From NCBI RefSeq assembly GCF_000330505.1, contig NW_004443767.1:72475-136474 (forward strand): DNA of 64,000 bases, written 5' to 3'. The DNA comes from Entamoeba invadens IP1. Its lineage: Eukaryota; Evosea; Mastigamoebida; Endamoebidae. The position numbers were made by a program, and so were the translations under genes. The notes beneath the pieces are model-generated. The model was given only the letters and a program-made list of their open reading frames with translations. It was not told where the DNA came from and searched no databases. This document shows, piece after piece, positions 41,714 to 53,629 of the stretch. Every line of letters begins with the position of its first letter. Position 1 is the first letter of the stretch.

Positions 41714-42143
41714 AATAAAAATAGATTAAAATTTAGTTATATAATAGTATAAATATAGTTACATATTAAGTATTTTTAACAAATAATAACTTGCTTATTA
41801 TGTGTATTTTTATTCCTAATATTCGGGAATATCCAATAATTTGTAAAAAAAGCAAAACATTTTCAAACAAAAGTTATATAAGTTATCAAAAATCCTATAT
41901 ATTTTAGAAAAAAACTATTGATTTTACTAAAAATGTTGTATAAATTAGAAAAATGCCATATAATTTATAACAAATATAACCACTTTCATTAAAAGTAATA
42001 TAATTTATAAAAAACACAGTCTATTTCATTAAAAGTAATATAATTCATTAAATACAATATAAACCATAAAAAATACTGTCGAAAATATAAAAACATAATC
42101 GATTTATTAAAAAATATTATCGATTTGAAACCAATGAGCACTG
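41714..42143 (-). repeat. Right 430-bp terminal inverted repeat of the mariner element
   Basis: Mirror of the left repeat; ends CCAATGAGCACTG followed by the TA duplication. Confidence 0.9.
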
Positions 42144-42145
42144 TA

Positions 42146-42729
42146 TTGTTGTTTTGGATAATATTTGTACCAAATAAATTTTTTCTTTACCATTTATTTT
42201 ATTTTCTATTTTTCGAGTATTATAAATATAGTTAATTATGGTTTATTTTTTAAATAAATTTTACAAACTTTATATAGTTGTTGAACTATGGATATACTAA
42301 ACATAGTTTTTTTGATGAGTATAGTTTTTTTATAGTAAAACGACGAATATTTAATTTTAAATAGTTAAAGTGAGTTACTTTATGCCAAGGTGAGTTATTA
42401 GCCATACAAGTTAACGTTTGAAATATTGAAAAATTAACATCTTTACATTGTTTTCTTATTATTAAGTCACTTTAAACTATTAATCGCTTAATTTATAAAA
42501 CTCCAATGTTTTGGTATTTATAATACTTTTTAAATATAAATAGTATTATAATTATCAAAACAGAAAAATTATTTTTATTGATTAAAAAAATAGTTTTTTC
42601 TGTTTAAAAAGGAAACTTTAATAATAAAAGTTTCTGTTTTAAACATAAAAAACTAAATATTTTAATGTAATAAATAAGATAAAAATTTATTTTTTAATAA
42701 AAATATAAAAATTAAATTGAATTGAATTT
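42146..42729. other. AT-rich DNA between two transposons
   Basis: Contains the right-hand ACTCAC-type repeat; no gene seen. Confidence 0.5.
42389..42404. repeat. Inverted partner of the 37886 ACTCAC-block
   Basis: GGTGAGTTATTAGCCA is the reverse complement of the 37886-37901 sequence except one base; a GTGAGTTACTT unit lies just upstream. Confidence 0.5.
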
Positions 42730-42882
42730 TGAAAAAATAGGTCGAAATGTTAATCTAACAATAATATCAACAATGCAACTAAACAATAATTCAAACAATT
42801 GTTTTGAATAATATTATGATGATATATCTTTTGAAATTTGGACAATGTATTTCCATATTTTATTTAAATTAAATTGGATAAT
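42730..42882 (+). repeat. Left terminal inverted repeat of the hAT-like element
   Basis: About 153 bases, nearly identical in reverse complement to 49332-49483 with a small indel and one change near the inner end. Confidence 0.88.
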
Positions 42883-43155
42883 AGTATATTTTTTGTTATC
42901 ATTGAAAAAACTTTTGTCAATAATTTGTTATTTATTTAAAATTGATAATATCAACACAAATCGTTTTGTTTCAAAAATTAAAAACTATAATTTTAATTTA
43001 ATTTTAAAATTTATTAAATATTATTAAAAACACATACACAAAAATATTCAATTAATTATAAAATAAAAAATAATTAATTTGGATATCTTTTTAAATATGT
43101 AATTATATATAAATTTAATTTACAAAACAATTTTAAAGTAAAACTATTTTATTTA

Positions 43156-44584
43156 ATGAACGGGGTGTTAAATTTTCGTGTTAAAAAATTAAAAGAAAGA
43201 AGAAAGGAGTTGGAGAAAAAGTTGTTGTTAATTAATTATGAAAAGCCATTGGCTTACAAAATATCAATATCTCACGACCGTTTAACAATATTTTTGCATA
43301 TTTTAAACGAATTTGTTGAGTCGTGTAAAATAATTGGGAATTATGAGTCAATAATGAGAGCTGCTAGAGATTGCACTCTTTCTGATTTTAGATCGAATCA
43401 AAGTGGGAACAATGGAAGAGGTTTGTGGCGGAGGTTTATGGTTGTCCAGCAATTAAAGCCAAACCCCTTTGCCAAATGTTCCAAAAAATGAAGAAGAAGC
43501 CACTAAAATTAAAATTGGCAAATTTACCAAACTTATTAAAGAAACAAAGTTGTCAAAATATCCTTTAACTCTTGATATCGAATCAGTCAAAAAAGAAAAT
43601 GTGAATTTTGTTATTTTTTTATTTGATTTTTTTGTTATATTTTTTGGTTTATTTTCTTTAGTTTATAATTAATAGACCCATTGAAAGAATTGAAAGAAGA
43701 AGAAAAAGTGAAAAATTTGGAAATAAAGTGCCACGAGCTTTCTCGTCTGAAAGAATTAAAAAAACGGGCTGAAGCATGGGACGAGTTTTACCAGCTTTAT
43801 AAGGGGGAGGTGCATTTGAATATACCTTTTGAACTGAATGCACCCGATGGAATGATCCCCCTTGAAATTTCATCGTCTGACACGGATACTGATTCTGAAT
43901 GTGTCACACGAAAAGGTCTGCGAAGTATCGCAGAAGACAAATTTGTTAAAAAGGCAGACCTGAGCAAAAAGGAAAAGAAGGAAACGTTGTTAAGGCCCGA
44001 CTATCAGCAGATGAACGGGAGGGGGTGCTTCGTGGCAAGATTGGAGATGAGGCCATTTTTATGTTTGGTGAATACCTTAAAAAGTATTCAGTTTACAAAA
44101 ATTGGGTGTTGGTTGATCCACAGGTATTAACGGGGATGATGAGTGGTTGCCCTAATCCCAAGGGGTGGTTAAAACCTGAATGGCAAAATTTCAATTATGT
44201 GTTCTTGCCTTACAACGACTTGGAGGTGGAAGGGGGCTCACTGGACTCTTTACATTCTAACGAGTGTAAAAATTAAGGGTATTGGAAAGACCTCCATTTC
44301 CAGACTATTGTATCTCGACAGTTGTGGAGGTCTTCCCGATACCAAGGTTGTAGAAACAATCCAAAGGAAACTGAGAGTGTCTTTTAATTCGAGGGGGGAG
44401 ATATCCCGTTACAACTATCAAAGTTCCCGAACAGACTAACAATGTGGACTGTGGAGTTTACATGTTGTACTTCGTTGATTGCATTGTTCGAAGTAATCTA
44501 CAGTCCATTAAAGATATTAAAAATCTTTTTAAAAATGATGAAGCACTAACTTTCAGGGGAGAATTGGCCAAGATATTAATATGA
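43156..44584 (+). pseudogene. Decayed Ulp1/C48-type cysteine peptidase of the transposon
   Basis: Several frames must be chained. The first (43156-43491) starts at a good ATG with a basic helical region. Further pieces at about 43480-43610 and 43681-44030 are charged and coiled. The peptidase core begins near 44025. Catalytic-type residues appear in order: His in HWTLYIL (about 44239), Asp in YLDSCGG (about 44318), Gln in EQTNNVDCG and Cys in the same motif (44450-44452). Frame breaks occur near 43460, around 43610-43690 (possibly an intron), near 44020, and around 44410. Ulp1-type peptidases remove SUMO and are carried by some Mutator-like transposons; their use in transposition is unclear. 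Confidence 0.7.
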
Positions 44585-46435
44585 AATCATTGGTTTTTGA
44601 CTTGTTATTTTTGTTTATATTATTTTTTATTAATAATCTTTAAAATACAAATAACACTGGATATTGATAAGAACACAAATTTATTATTTTTTTAATTATA
44701 CAATTCGGGTAACCTATACCAAATTTATTTTCTTAGATTTTAAAAATTTAATAATACATTAATTTCTATTATTGATAATAGCGATGATGAGACTTCGATG
44801 TACAGATATAATGAATGCCATAAAATAATTTGAATTGATCACTGATTGAAAAACATAAAATCAATATTTTTTTTAAAAAAATAAACAATATTATTAAATA
44901 TAATTAAATTTAAACAAATAAATAAATACAAATGATTAAATACAATCAATTGAAAGTAAAACAATTAAATAATTATTTAAAAAATTCTACAAATAATTTT
45001 ATTCATTTTCATATAATTTATTATATTTTAAATTAAAAAAATATAAAAACTGTTATTGTTATTTACTTTCTCGTTTACTAAGGTAGAGATGGATATTAGT
45101 TAAAGTTAAATAACTCATGAATATATCAATCTTATTAAATTCAACTTTGATGTGTGTTAGATTTAGTCAAAATTATAACAACAAAATTGATTTGGGAAAC
45201 TATAAACCGTAAAACGATTGTAATAATTTTAAGAACAATGATATGTAATAAAGGATCAATTACACTCTAGTATTTTGACCATTAAAATACGATATTCAAA
45301 TAATTGTACTAAAAATTACAATGACAAAACCCCACTTAAATTGTTGTAAAAGTCAACAAATATTAATATATAATTTATACAAAATTATAATTGATTGATA
45401 TAGTAAATTAATAGTTTAAATGTTTATCATTATATTGATATATCAATTAATTGTGTTGTTTTAATTTAATAAAATATATTCGTTTTTAGAACAATTTTTT
45501 TTTCTCAATTTATAACTATTCATATAACATCGTTATCAACACAATTGAAGACATAACCAATTTAATAATAATATATGTATATATATTTCGAATACATTAA
45601 CATAAGTCAACTTTGATTTAAATGAGATAGTTAAACTTAAATATTTTTTTTAAATAGTTTAAAACCTAATAATAATAATAAACAATGGGTTATATCAGTT
45701 AAATTATAATAGTTAAAAATATTAATACTGAAATTAAAATTAAAAATATATATTTTATTTTATATTTTTTTAACAATTAAATCTTTAATTGTATAATCAA
45801 AACAAATGTTAAGTTGTGTTTTTAACGTTAAGTACAAACATTTTAAACATGGATCATTGCATTTCAAAAACGTTCGTGTTGTTTTATTCTGTAGCAAAAT
45901 TTAACATTTTTCGTTGTTGTTTAGTGTAGTAAAGTCGATAAAACTTGTTCGATTTATTTACAGTTAATTATTTTAATTAGGAAATACTGCTCTGAGTATT
46001 ATATTCAACAATAATATTAAAAACTCAACAAAAAATACGACTAAATAACACAAAGAAATATTTGTTTAGCATGGGTTATTAAGAAAGGTTGATTGTTGCC
46101 ATAAAGACTGTAACCCGCTATACAAAAAAATAATTATTTTTAGGCTTTGTAATAAAAGCTCAAATTATTTTGAGGACAACAATAAAGAAACCTTTTACTT
46201 CTGGGAGTTATATTATATTTGCAATTGAAGAAATTTTGAAATGTTATATTTATCATGTCATATCATCAATATATATCATTCGTGTTATATTACCATGTTA
46301 TATAATTAAATATATTTTCAATTGTTTTTATTTAATTAAAATCTAATAAAGAAATTATTATTAAAGTTTTTTATAAAAACAGACAATTCAATTGTAATGA
46401 TATTTAAAACCAGTAACATTGTCAAACAAAATAAA
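44585..46435. other. Non-coding interior of the hAT-like element
   Basis: A/T-rich, no frames of note. Confidence 0.55.
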
Positions 46436-49243
46436 TCAATTTTTCTTATAAATAAGATTTAAAAGAATTTTGGCATCAATTCTTTCTTCAATTTTTTCAG
46501 AACGCATATTTGGTCTCAATATTGATTTCAAAAAAGAGAAAGAACGTTCAACACTACATGAAGTGACTGCGATCAACTTCATTTTTCTCATTGCTTCTCG
46601 ATTTAATGGAAACCGTCTTTTTTTCTTGGTCATTGAGCAATTTCCAAAAGAAGAATGTATTCATAAATACAATTGGACATTCTTTATTAAACAAGTTCAA
46701 CATTTCTTCTTTCCATTGTCTGTATTCAACATGACTTTTTAATATACATATTTTTTTCAATTTTTAAATTTGGTCAACATCACTCATTGTTGATGCGTTA
46801 TCAGTTTCTTCTTCCATAGAATTGACTTCATAATGGCTTGTTGAATGAAAGTTTTCTACATTAGATTTAATATCTTTGAACATTCTAATTTTTGGGAGTT
46901 GAATCTGAGATAAAGTGCCATTTTTTTGTTTATCCCTTACACTTTCGAACTCTGGTTTCAATTTGATAATATGTTCAAATTCCTTGACTTTCTTTTCTTG
47001 CTCAGAGTTATACCGGTAATACCTCGGACGCTCTATATTGTTAGGAATCAAATTCAACAATATGTCAGTTTTTAAAACAAAATCATTTCGTTCGTACAAC
47101 TGTTCAAAGTGTCCAAAATGTGTCAGTTTGAAATCACTTTGACTAACTTTTGTTTGTGTTGAATCGTTATCATTTGGCATGACAGTCGTGACTTTGTTTA
47201 GAGAATCACTGAAACGGAAAATTAACGACTTTAGAAAATTTTCTGTTATTGACAAACACACTTCTTTAAGATTCTTCATTTGATCTGAATTGTTAACTTT
47301 TCTAATAAAAGGTAATTGTTCAAACTCCTCTGTGTCAATAAAACTTCGAGTTTCAAACAAATGTTTGATCAGATCAAATATTCTTTGTAAAGCGACCAGA
47401 AACTCCAAATCAACACTTTGCAACCAGTCACTGATGACTCTGACTTTTGAAAACATCATTTCACAAAAGAACAACGCGTCCACAAAAAGATTGTTAGACA
47501 ATTTTGGAACACCGAGTTTGTTTTCTTTGACCTTTTCAGTAATTTTCATTCAAATCTTTCCAATTCAAGATAATTACTATTCATGTCAAAGCATTCAAAT
47601 AAAACTGATGATACAGAAGCCACAAAGTTGAAACGTGTGTTGCTAAACGATGGCATCTTGAGCAATACATCATCAATTTTGTTTTGATGTATATAGTTGG
47701 TCCAGTCCGTTCTCAGATGGTCTTGTGTCAATTTTTCAAGAAATTCTTTGATCAAAAGACCTTCGTTGGATTTAAAAGAGTCTTCAAGCGCGATGTCAAG
47801 CCTGTGGTTAAAACAATAATTGGACTTAAATTTTGACTGTTTTTCAGTATCCAAATGTGCAACAAGTTTTCCAGAAAGACCATTTAGTTCCGATTTCATA
47901 GTGGTTGCTCCATCTACTGTCAAACCACGACAATTATTGATATCGAGACCAACATCTGAAAGACATTCCATTATCCATTCATCCCAACCAGCTGCATCGT
48001 GTTTTCCATAAAAAACGGATTGAAATCTTTTTTTCTTTTGGGGATTCATCTTTTCCAATAAATCTCACAAACAATGAATAGTGTTCGTCTGTCCCAGTCT
48101 TTGAAAAATCGGCTATCAAATGTTATTTGCTTTGTGTGTTAATTAGCGGTTCTGTTTCTTTAATGGAAACTTCTCGAAATGTTTTCATGTGGTTTTCAAC
48201 CATTCTTGCACAACAATTCACATCAAATTTCATCATACCGACATCGCGAATATTCATGACAATATCTACAAATTCCAACAACAATTCAATTTATGTTTCT
48301 GATAGATTCATAAACCCACAATACATCGATGCTAATGTAATAAAATACTTTTGTCTTTCTTTACCACCTTTAATGGTCGTTGTAATTTTTTCGACGTTTT
48401 TACCCAATGATAATTGAATGTTTCGAATAATTTCACGTGATACTTGTTCATTACCCAAATTATTCATCTTCGAATTATCAAGAACATCAGTGATGAAATT
48501 AAATCGTTCCAATTCTTCTCTGTTGTTTTTTTTGTTGAATCGTTTCTTTTGTTGATGTACTTTGCTGTGTTGTATACGGTTGTGAATGTAATATGTTAAA
48601 ATTTGAATCAACAATTATTTTTTGAACATCGTTGACAGTTAAATTCATTTCATCTGATGTCTGAATGTTATTTGACAATTCAGGAAGATTATCACATCTT
48701 TTGTCATCACATTGACTTGTCGGAATCGTTGATTCATTTGAATCATTTTGATAATCGATAATTTTTATTGATTCTTCAATAATAGCCATATTCATACTCA
48801 TCAAATGTAAATTCGTATCGATATCTCTAAGTTCAAAAAAGAGTGTTCTTAATTTTATCTTCATCCTCTTTATTAACACCAGTTAAACTAATTTGTTCTT
48901 CAATTTCATTTTCGAAAATTGCTGCAATAAATGCTGCAGTTGATTGTTCCGGGTCTGTTTCGCATTGTAAACGTCTTAATGCAAAGTATTCAAGTTTTAG
49001 GTAATTTTTACTGAAAAAACTTTCGAGCTGTGAACTATTACCGTTGTTTCTAAATAAATTTTGTTTTGTAGGGTGTTGTAAAATGTGATTTTCATGTGCT
49101 TTATAACTTAATATTTTATCACACAAAACACAATAATGGACTTGTTGAAGGTTAGTGTCACTTAATTTATTCAAAAACACTTTAAAAGTCAGATTTGATG
49201 CAAATTCTTTCATACGTCTGTTAAGTCGTTTTTCGTGGTTCAT
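46436..49243 (-). pseudogene. Decayed hAT-superfamily transposase
   Basis: Minus-strand fragments, in order: 48833-49243 starting at a good ATG, with a C2H2/BED-like finger (YCVLC, then HENHILQH); 48499-48879 and 48291-48614; 47546-48058 with VDGATTM, NGLSGKLVAHL and the NYCFNHRLDIAL block typical of hAT catalytic domains; 46764-47549 with the helical insertion; and 46436-46760 with the C-terminal dimerisation motif SCSVERSFSFLKSILR. At least four frame changes separate them, so no intact protein is made. The C-terminal motif and middle block together identify the superfamily. Confidence 0.78.
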
Positions 49244-49331
49244 TTATTTATTTCAGTATATTTAATTTAACAAATAATATATATTCTTAAATTTATTATA
49301 CAACTTTAATTATTTTTAATAAAAAATTTTG

Positions 49332-49483
49332 ATTATCCAATTTAATATAAATAAATATGGAAATACATTGTCCAAATTTCAAAAGATATATCATCATAAT
49401 ATTATTCAAAACAATTGTTTGAATTATTGTTTAGTTGCATTGTTGATATTATTGTTAGATTAACATTTCGACCTATTTTTTCA
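49332..49483 (-). repeat. Right terminal inverted repeat of the hAT-like element
   Basis: Reverse complement of the left repeat; ends CGACCTATTTTTTCA. Confidence 0.88.
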
Positions 49484-50530
49484 TGTTTCGAACAATTAAT
49501 TATAATGTTAACATTTTAAACTTTTATCATCATAATTAATTAAGTACATTAAAAAACACAATAAAAAGACATATTTCTTTTTAAAATAAACTTTCAACAA
49601 AAAAAGATAATAATAAAAATGAGTAGATTTGTAATAAACATTTAAGTTGTTTTCATACTAAAGTATCTATAATATCTGTATACCAAATTAATAATATGAT
49701 GTAAAATTAATAAAGGTTCAAAATCAATGATTATTAACACTTGATAATTTTCTGACAACATTATTAAAAATATAGCTAATTATTTGTTTTTGATTATTTA
49801 TTTGAAACGCTTTGACTTTTTTATTTTAAAAATACACTTCTTAACATCATTCCATTTTTTGACTATGACGACTGAGTAAATCATTTTTTGATATTGTTAT
49901 TAAACTAATTCAGTTTATGTTTTTAGTCATTTTTCATTTCAAACATAAATTAAAATATATTTATTTATTTCATTTTAGTCCAAAAAATAATAATTCATTT
50001 AATAAAAGCAATTTTACATTTGACAACCATATTTGCCCATCTGCACTTGATATGTGATACAATATCAATTTATCAATCAATTTGTCTTTATATTTAAAAT
50101 TTGGGATAATATTTTTTTGTAATTTAAATTTAAAAATCAACATTAAAGTTTTTGAAAGAAAAATATTAAGTTGTATAAAGATAAAATTTATTATATTATT
50201 TTTTATTGATTATTAAAATTATATCATTTATTTAATTAAAATAGTTTAAATTATTAATACATAATGATAATATTATCTTTATTTGTCAATAACAAAAAAA
50301 ATGTAATGTGATCTCCAAATAACACAAAAATTTAAACTATATAAAATAGTTTAATTAAGTCAAAAGTAATTCGAAAACCTACTTTTCATTTACAAATAAA
50401 TTATAATTTTATTATAATTAAATATAGTTTAATGATAAAAAACGGGGTTTCTAAAAAAACAAATATTCATCTAATTACTAGAATAAAATTCAAGCTTAAT
50501 TTAAGTAAACAATTCATATTATAAGGTTAA
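49484..50530. other. AT-rich DNA between two transposons
   Basis: No gene seen. Confidence 0.5.
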
Positions 50531-52636
50531 CCTTACGAAGTGAAAACTGGATAAAAAATATCAAGTTCGTTTTTTTAAAAATAAGTCACTTTTTCTATTT
50601 TTACGTTTTGAACTATATAGAACTTTAAATAAAAATGACGAGCCAATTTTTTTTGCCAAACGAAAATGACATTGACGAGTATGACAGCTGCTCTGAAGAT
50701 GCAATTTATAGTGACGATAATAGTGAAGACCACTTAAATTATGAAAGTACTGAATATTTAAATCAAATTCTCATGACTCAACTTCAACAAGAACAACAAC
50801 TGAAAGTGTATAACACACAAAACACTCTATTACAAGATTATAATCAACAAACACAAGAACAACAAGTAAGAAATACATTAGTTCCCCATTCGTGTAATGA
50901 CCCAAATTGTTTGAAATGTTGGCAGGAATTACCTTTTCAGGATGTTGATATTGGAGAGAGTTGTTTCTTTCATGACAAATCCGCCAAACCAAAAAATGAT
51001 AATATAGAAAGAGAAATTGATTCTTTTAACACTTTGTTTGATGCTAATTGTCTTCAAATTATTACTAATAATACCAACAAATATGCATCTTTCAAATTTT
51101 TGCGATCCTGGAAAAATGCCACACAAAACGAAATGAATGCTTTTCTTTCTGTTGCGATAAAGGAGGGGATCAACGATGATGTCAAGAAACCAATACACGA
51201 ATTGTATACTACAGAGGCATCTCCATTTTATCGTGCATTGTTTTGTGAATACCGACTAAAGCTATTATTTCAAAACATTCATTTTGATGATAAAATAACA
51301 AGAGAAGAACGAAAAATTAAAACAAAAAGAAAGGATGTTGCCATCAATGAACTGTTTGATTTAATAAATTTCAACTTTCAAACATCTATGATTGTTGGGA
51401 AGAATGTGGTTATTGATGAAATGATGTGTCCATTTTATGGAAGATGTCCATTTAAAGTTTATATGCCTGCAAAACCAGATCGTTATGGTATAAAAACATA
51501 CGCTGTTGTGGATTGTTACACAACTTATGTTTCAAAACTTAAATTGTATTGTGGTTCAGAATTCTCACAAAAAGTGACACCAAAATTAACTACAACTATT
51601 CCAGTTTTTTACGGCCCATCAAAAAGACCAACCATTATTGAATTGAACAGTTTCGAAAAAAAGCCAAAAAAAGAAAAGGGTAAAAGTACTCCAATTTCAA
51701 TAACAGTTCTAAGCTTGATGGAACATTTATTTGGGGAAAACAGAGTTTTGTGTTGTGATAACTTTTTCGGAACGTGTGATTTACTTCAAGAATTGATGAA
51801 ACATAAAGTTTATTTTATTGGGACGGTTCGGCAAATACGTTTCAAAATTTGCAAAAAGATTCAGGAAAATTTGGAAGACCGATGTGTTCTTTTTCGTCAT
51901 TCAAATTTAAAATGGTTCATGTTGGGTTTCAAAGAAAAGGAAAGTAAACAAAGAATTTGTCTTGTAACAACAAAAAATCAGAAAACTACAATTGATATAA
52001 ATACGAGAATTCCACAAACGATATTTGAGTATAACAAAATGAAAGGGGGGGTAGATATGGTTGATAAAATCTGTTCATCTCATACAACAAAAAGGACTTC
52101 GAGAAGGTGGACAGTCTCTTATTTTTGGTTTTTGTTGGATTTATGTGTGCATAATGCTTTCGTGATGTGGAAAATAAAACACCAAGATGCAGATAAACGA
52201 AATTTCATCAACAACCCGTGTTTTCAAATGGCCAGCCCATATGTCGAAGACTTAAAAACAGAGAAAAAAATGACAATGGAAAGGGAAACCAAACTAAGAC
52301 AAATTGGATTCGATATTCAACTCCCCGGACCTCCAAAGATTTTGTATTTGACAAGTTCTGGCAAAAAACAGTCTGGGTGGTGTAAAACATGTAAAGCTAA
52401 AGGTATTTCTGTAAAAACATCTTCTGTGTGTCACGTTTGCAGCAAAAAATACCAATTTGGACATGTGGTAAGTGTGGAAATTGGGTTTGTAGAAACTGTT
52501 TCAATTGTATGAAAACTAAATGATATTATGTTTTTGAATTTGTTTTTAATTGTTCTAAAAATATAATCGATCTAGATAAATTTTATCCAGATTTCACCTT
52601 CCCACAAAAAAAGTTGATTCAGTTGACTTGCTAAGG
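50531..52636 (+). mobile_element. piggyBac transposon
   Basis: A TTAA stands on each side (50527-50530 and 52637-52640), the exact target duplication of piggyBac. The ends start CCTTA on both sides. Just inside, GTGAAAACTGGATAAAA on the left (from about 50540) recurs inverted on the right with one mismatch (TTTTATCCAGATTTCAC), a subterminal inverted repeat set further in on the right arm. One transposase fills the interior. Confidence 0.9.
50635..52512 (+). CDS. piggyBac transposase, probably frameshifted in the last finger
   Basis: 625 residues. Catalytic Asp positions match the family: VIDEMMCPFYGR (about 261), LCCDNFFGTCDL (about 380) and KGGVDMVDK (about 475). The N-terminus is acidic and Gln-rich. 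A C-terminal Cys-rich finger begins CKTCKAKG, then CHVCSKK. After an A6 run near 52445-52450 the annotated frame loses the finger, while the alternative frame reads TCGKCGNWVCRNCFNC and stops at about 52524. The catalytic domain is intact; a one-base change would damage only the DNA-binding finger. Confidence 0.88.
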   Translation: MTSQFFLPNENDIDEYDSCSEDAIYSDDNSEDHLNYESTEYLNQILMTQLQQEQQLKVYNTQNTLLQDYNQQTQEQQVRNTLVPHSCNDPNCLKCWQELPFQDVDIGESCFFHDKSAKPKNDNIEREIDSFNTLFDANCLQIITNNTNKYASFKFLRSWKNATQNEMNAFLSVAIKEGINDDVKKPIHELYTTEASPFYRALFCEYRLKLLFQNIHFDDKITREERKIKTKRKDVAINELFDLINFNFQTSMIVGKNVVIDEMMCPFYGRCPFKVYMPAKPDRYGIKTYAVVDCYTTYVSKLKLYCGSEFSQKVTPKLTTTIPVFYGPSKRPTIIELNSFEKKPKKEKGKSTPISITVLSLMEHLFGENRVLCCDNFFGTCDLLQELMKHKVYFIGTVRQIRFKICKKIQENLEDRCVLFRHSNLKWFMLGFKEKESKQRICLVTTKNQKTTIDINTRIPQTIFEYNKMKGGVDMVDKICSSHTTKRTSRRWTVSYFWFLLDLCVHNAFVMWKIKHQDADKRNFINNPCFQMASPYVEDLKTEKKMTMERETKLRQIGFDIQLPGPPKILYLTSSGKKQSGWCKTCKAKGISVKTSSVCHVCSKKYQFGHVVSVEIGFVETVSIV

Positions 52637-52640
52637 TTAA

Positions 52641-53629
52641 GCGACTCTCCCAAAGGCTCTCCCAAATATTGTTAATTAAACGGGGAAACTGTTTTAATTT
52701 TATTGTATTTTGTCTTATTCATTTATTGGTTTATTTTTTCAATTTTTATATTGTTTCTGTAAAACAGGGTTTCAATGTTTTTTATGGATTTAAAAAAAGA
52801 ATCTTCTACAACGATCAATGATGTTTTGTTTCTTTAAAAAATCGCCCGATTTTGTAGTTTTTTTAACACAAGATTATCCTAATAATTATTTAAATTATCC
52901 TGTTTATGCAGAGAAAAATGATCTATTATAATTCAAAAATAATCCCGATTTTCAAAGAAAAAAAGGTTTGATATTGGTTATAATGTTTTGCGATTAGGGA
53001 AATTATTACTATCAATTCCTATTAATTTAGATTGAAAGAAGCTGTTTTTTACTGAATAATTTAACCCTTTCGGCAATAAAAAGTATTCTGACGTGTAAAC
53101 AAATGTTTTTTGGTCATGTTTTTAAAATTTTCGAACCATAATTATCATCATTTCTTTGTGGTTCATCTTAACGTGATGTTTTTGAATATCACTTTACTTT
53201 TCAAAGGTGTGAAAATAAATTTAAGTCAAAACCAAGTCTCTGTATTTATATTTTTTAAACCATATTATACACCTAAATTCATTTATTTATATTTTTATTA
53301 TAATGTCTGATCAAAATATGGAAAATATTTTTTGAGACATTGATAACAATTTTAAAAAAAAAAATAAATGAATCATTTTACCAAAATCTCAAAATACCGC
53401 AAAGATAAACCTCAAAATGTCTACTTATAATAACAAATTATAAAATTTTTCAATATTAATAAACTATTAGAATAGTTAACCCCAAACAATCTATTATATT
53501 AATAAAAAATGATTCTTATACTATAAAGTTATAGTAAATTTATTATTGTTTTACTACAATAGACAAGGGCAACAAGATAAACCTCATAGTTATAACTCAA
53601 GACTACTCGAACTGAAAAGATTTATTTTG
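52641..53629. other. AT-rich intergenic spacer
   Basis: No gene. The 66-codon frame at 53110 is of A/T composition and unrecognised. Confidence 0.5.

Larger units (their letters stand above)
39717..42143 (+). mobile_element. Tc1/mariner-superfamily transposon with 430-bp terminal inverted repeats
   Basis: The 2427-bp element starts CAGTGCTCATTGG and ends with its reverse complement. A TA dinucleotide flanks each side (39715-39716 and 42144-42145), the target duplication of this superfamily. It carries one transposase on the plus strand. Mariner-type families are known in Entamoeba; I do not assign this copy to a named one. The long, near-perfect terminal repeats suggest recent insertion, whereas the transposase has two frameshifts. 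Confidence 0.92.
42730..49483. mobile_element. 6.8-kb DNA transposon with hAT-like transposase and Ulp1-like peptidase remnants
   Basis: Bounded by inverted repeats of about 150 bp (42730-42882 and 49332-49483), outer ends TGAAAAAATAGGTCG. Inside, a plus-strand peptidase remnant and a minus-strand transposase remnant face each other, separated by 1.8 kb of A/T DNA. No clear 8-bp target duplication is visible at the ends, so the class rests on the transposase. Both genes are broken by several frame changes; the copy is dead but the ends are well preserved. Confidence 0.8.
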
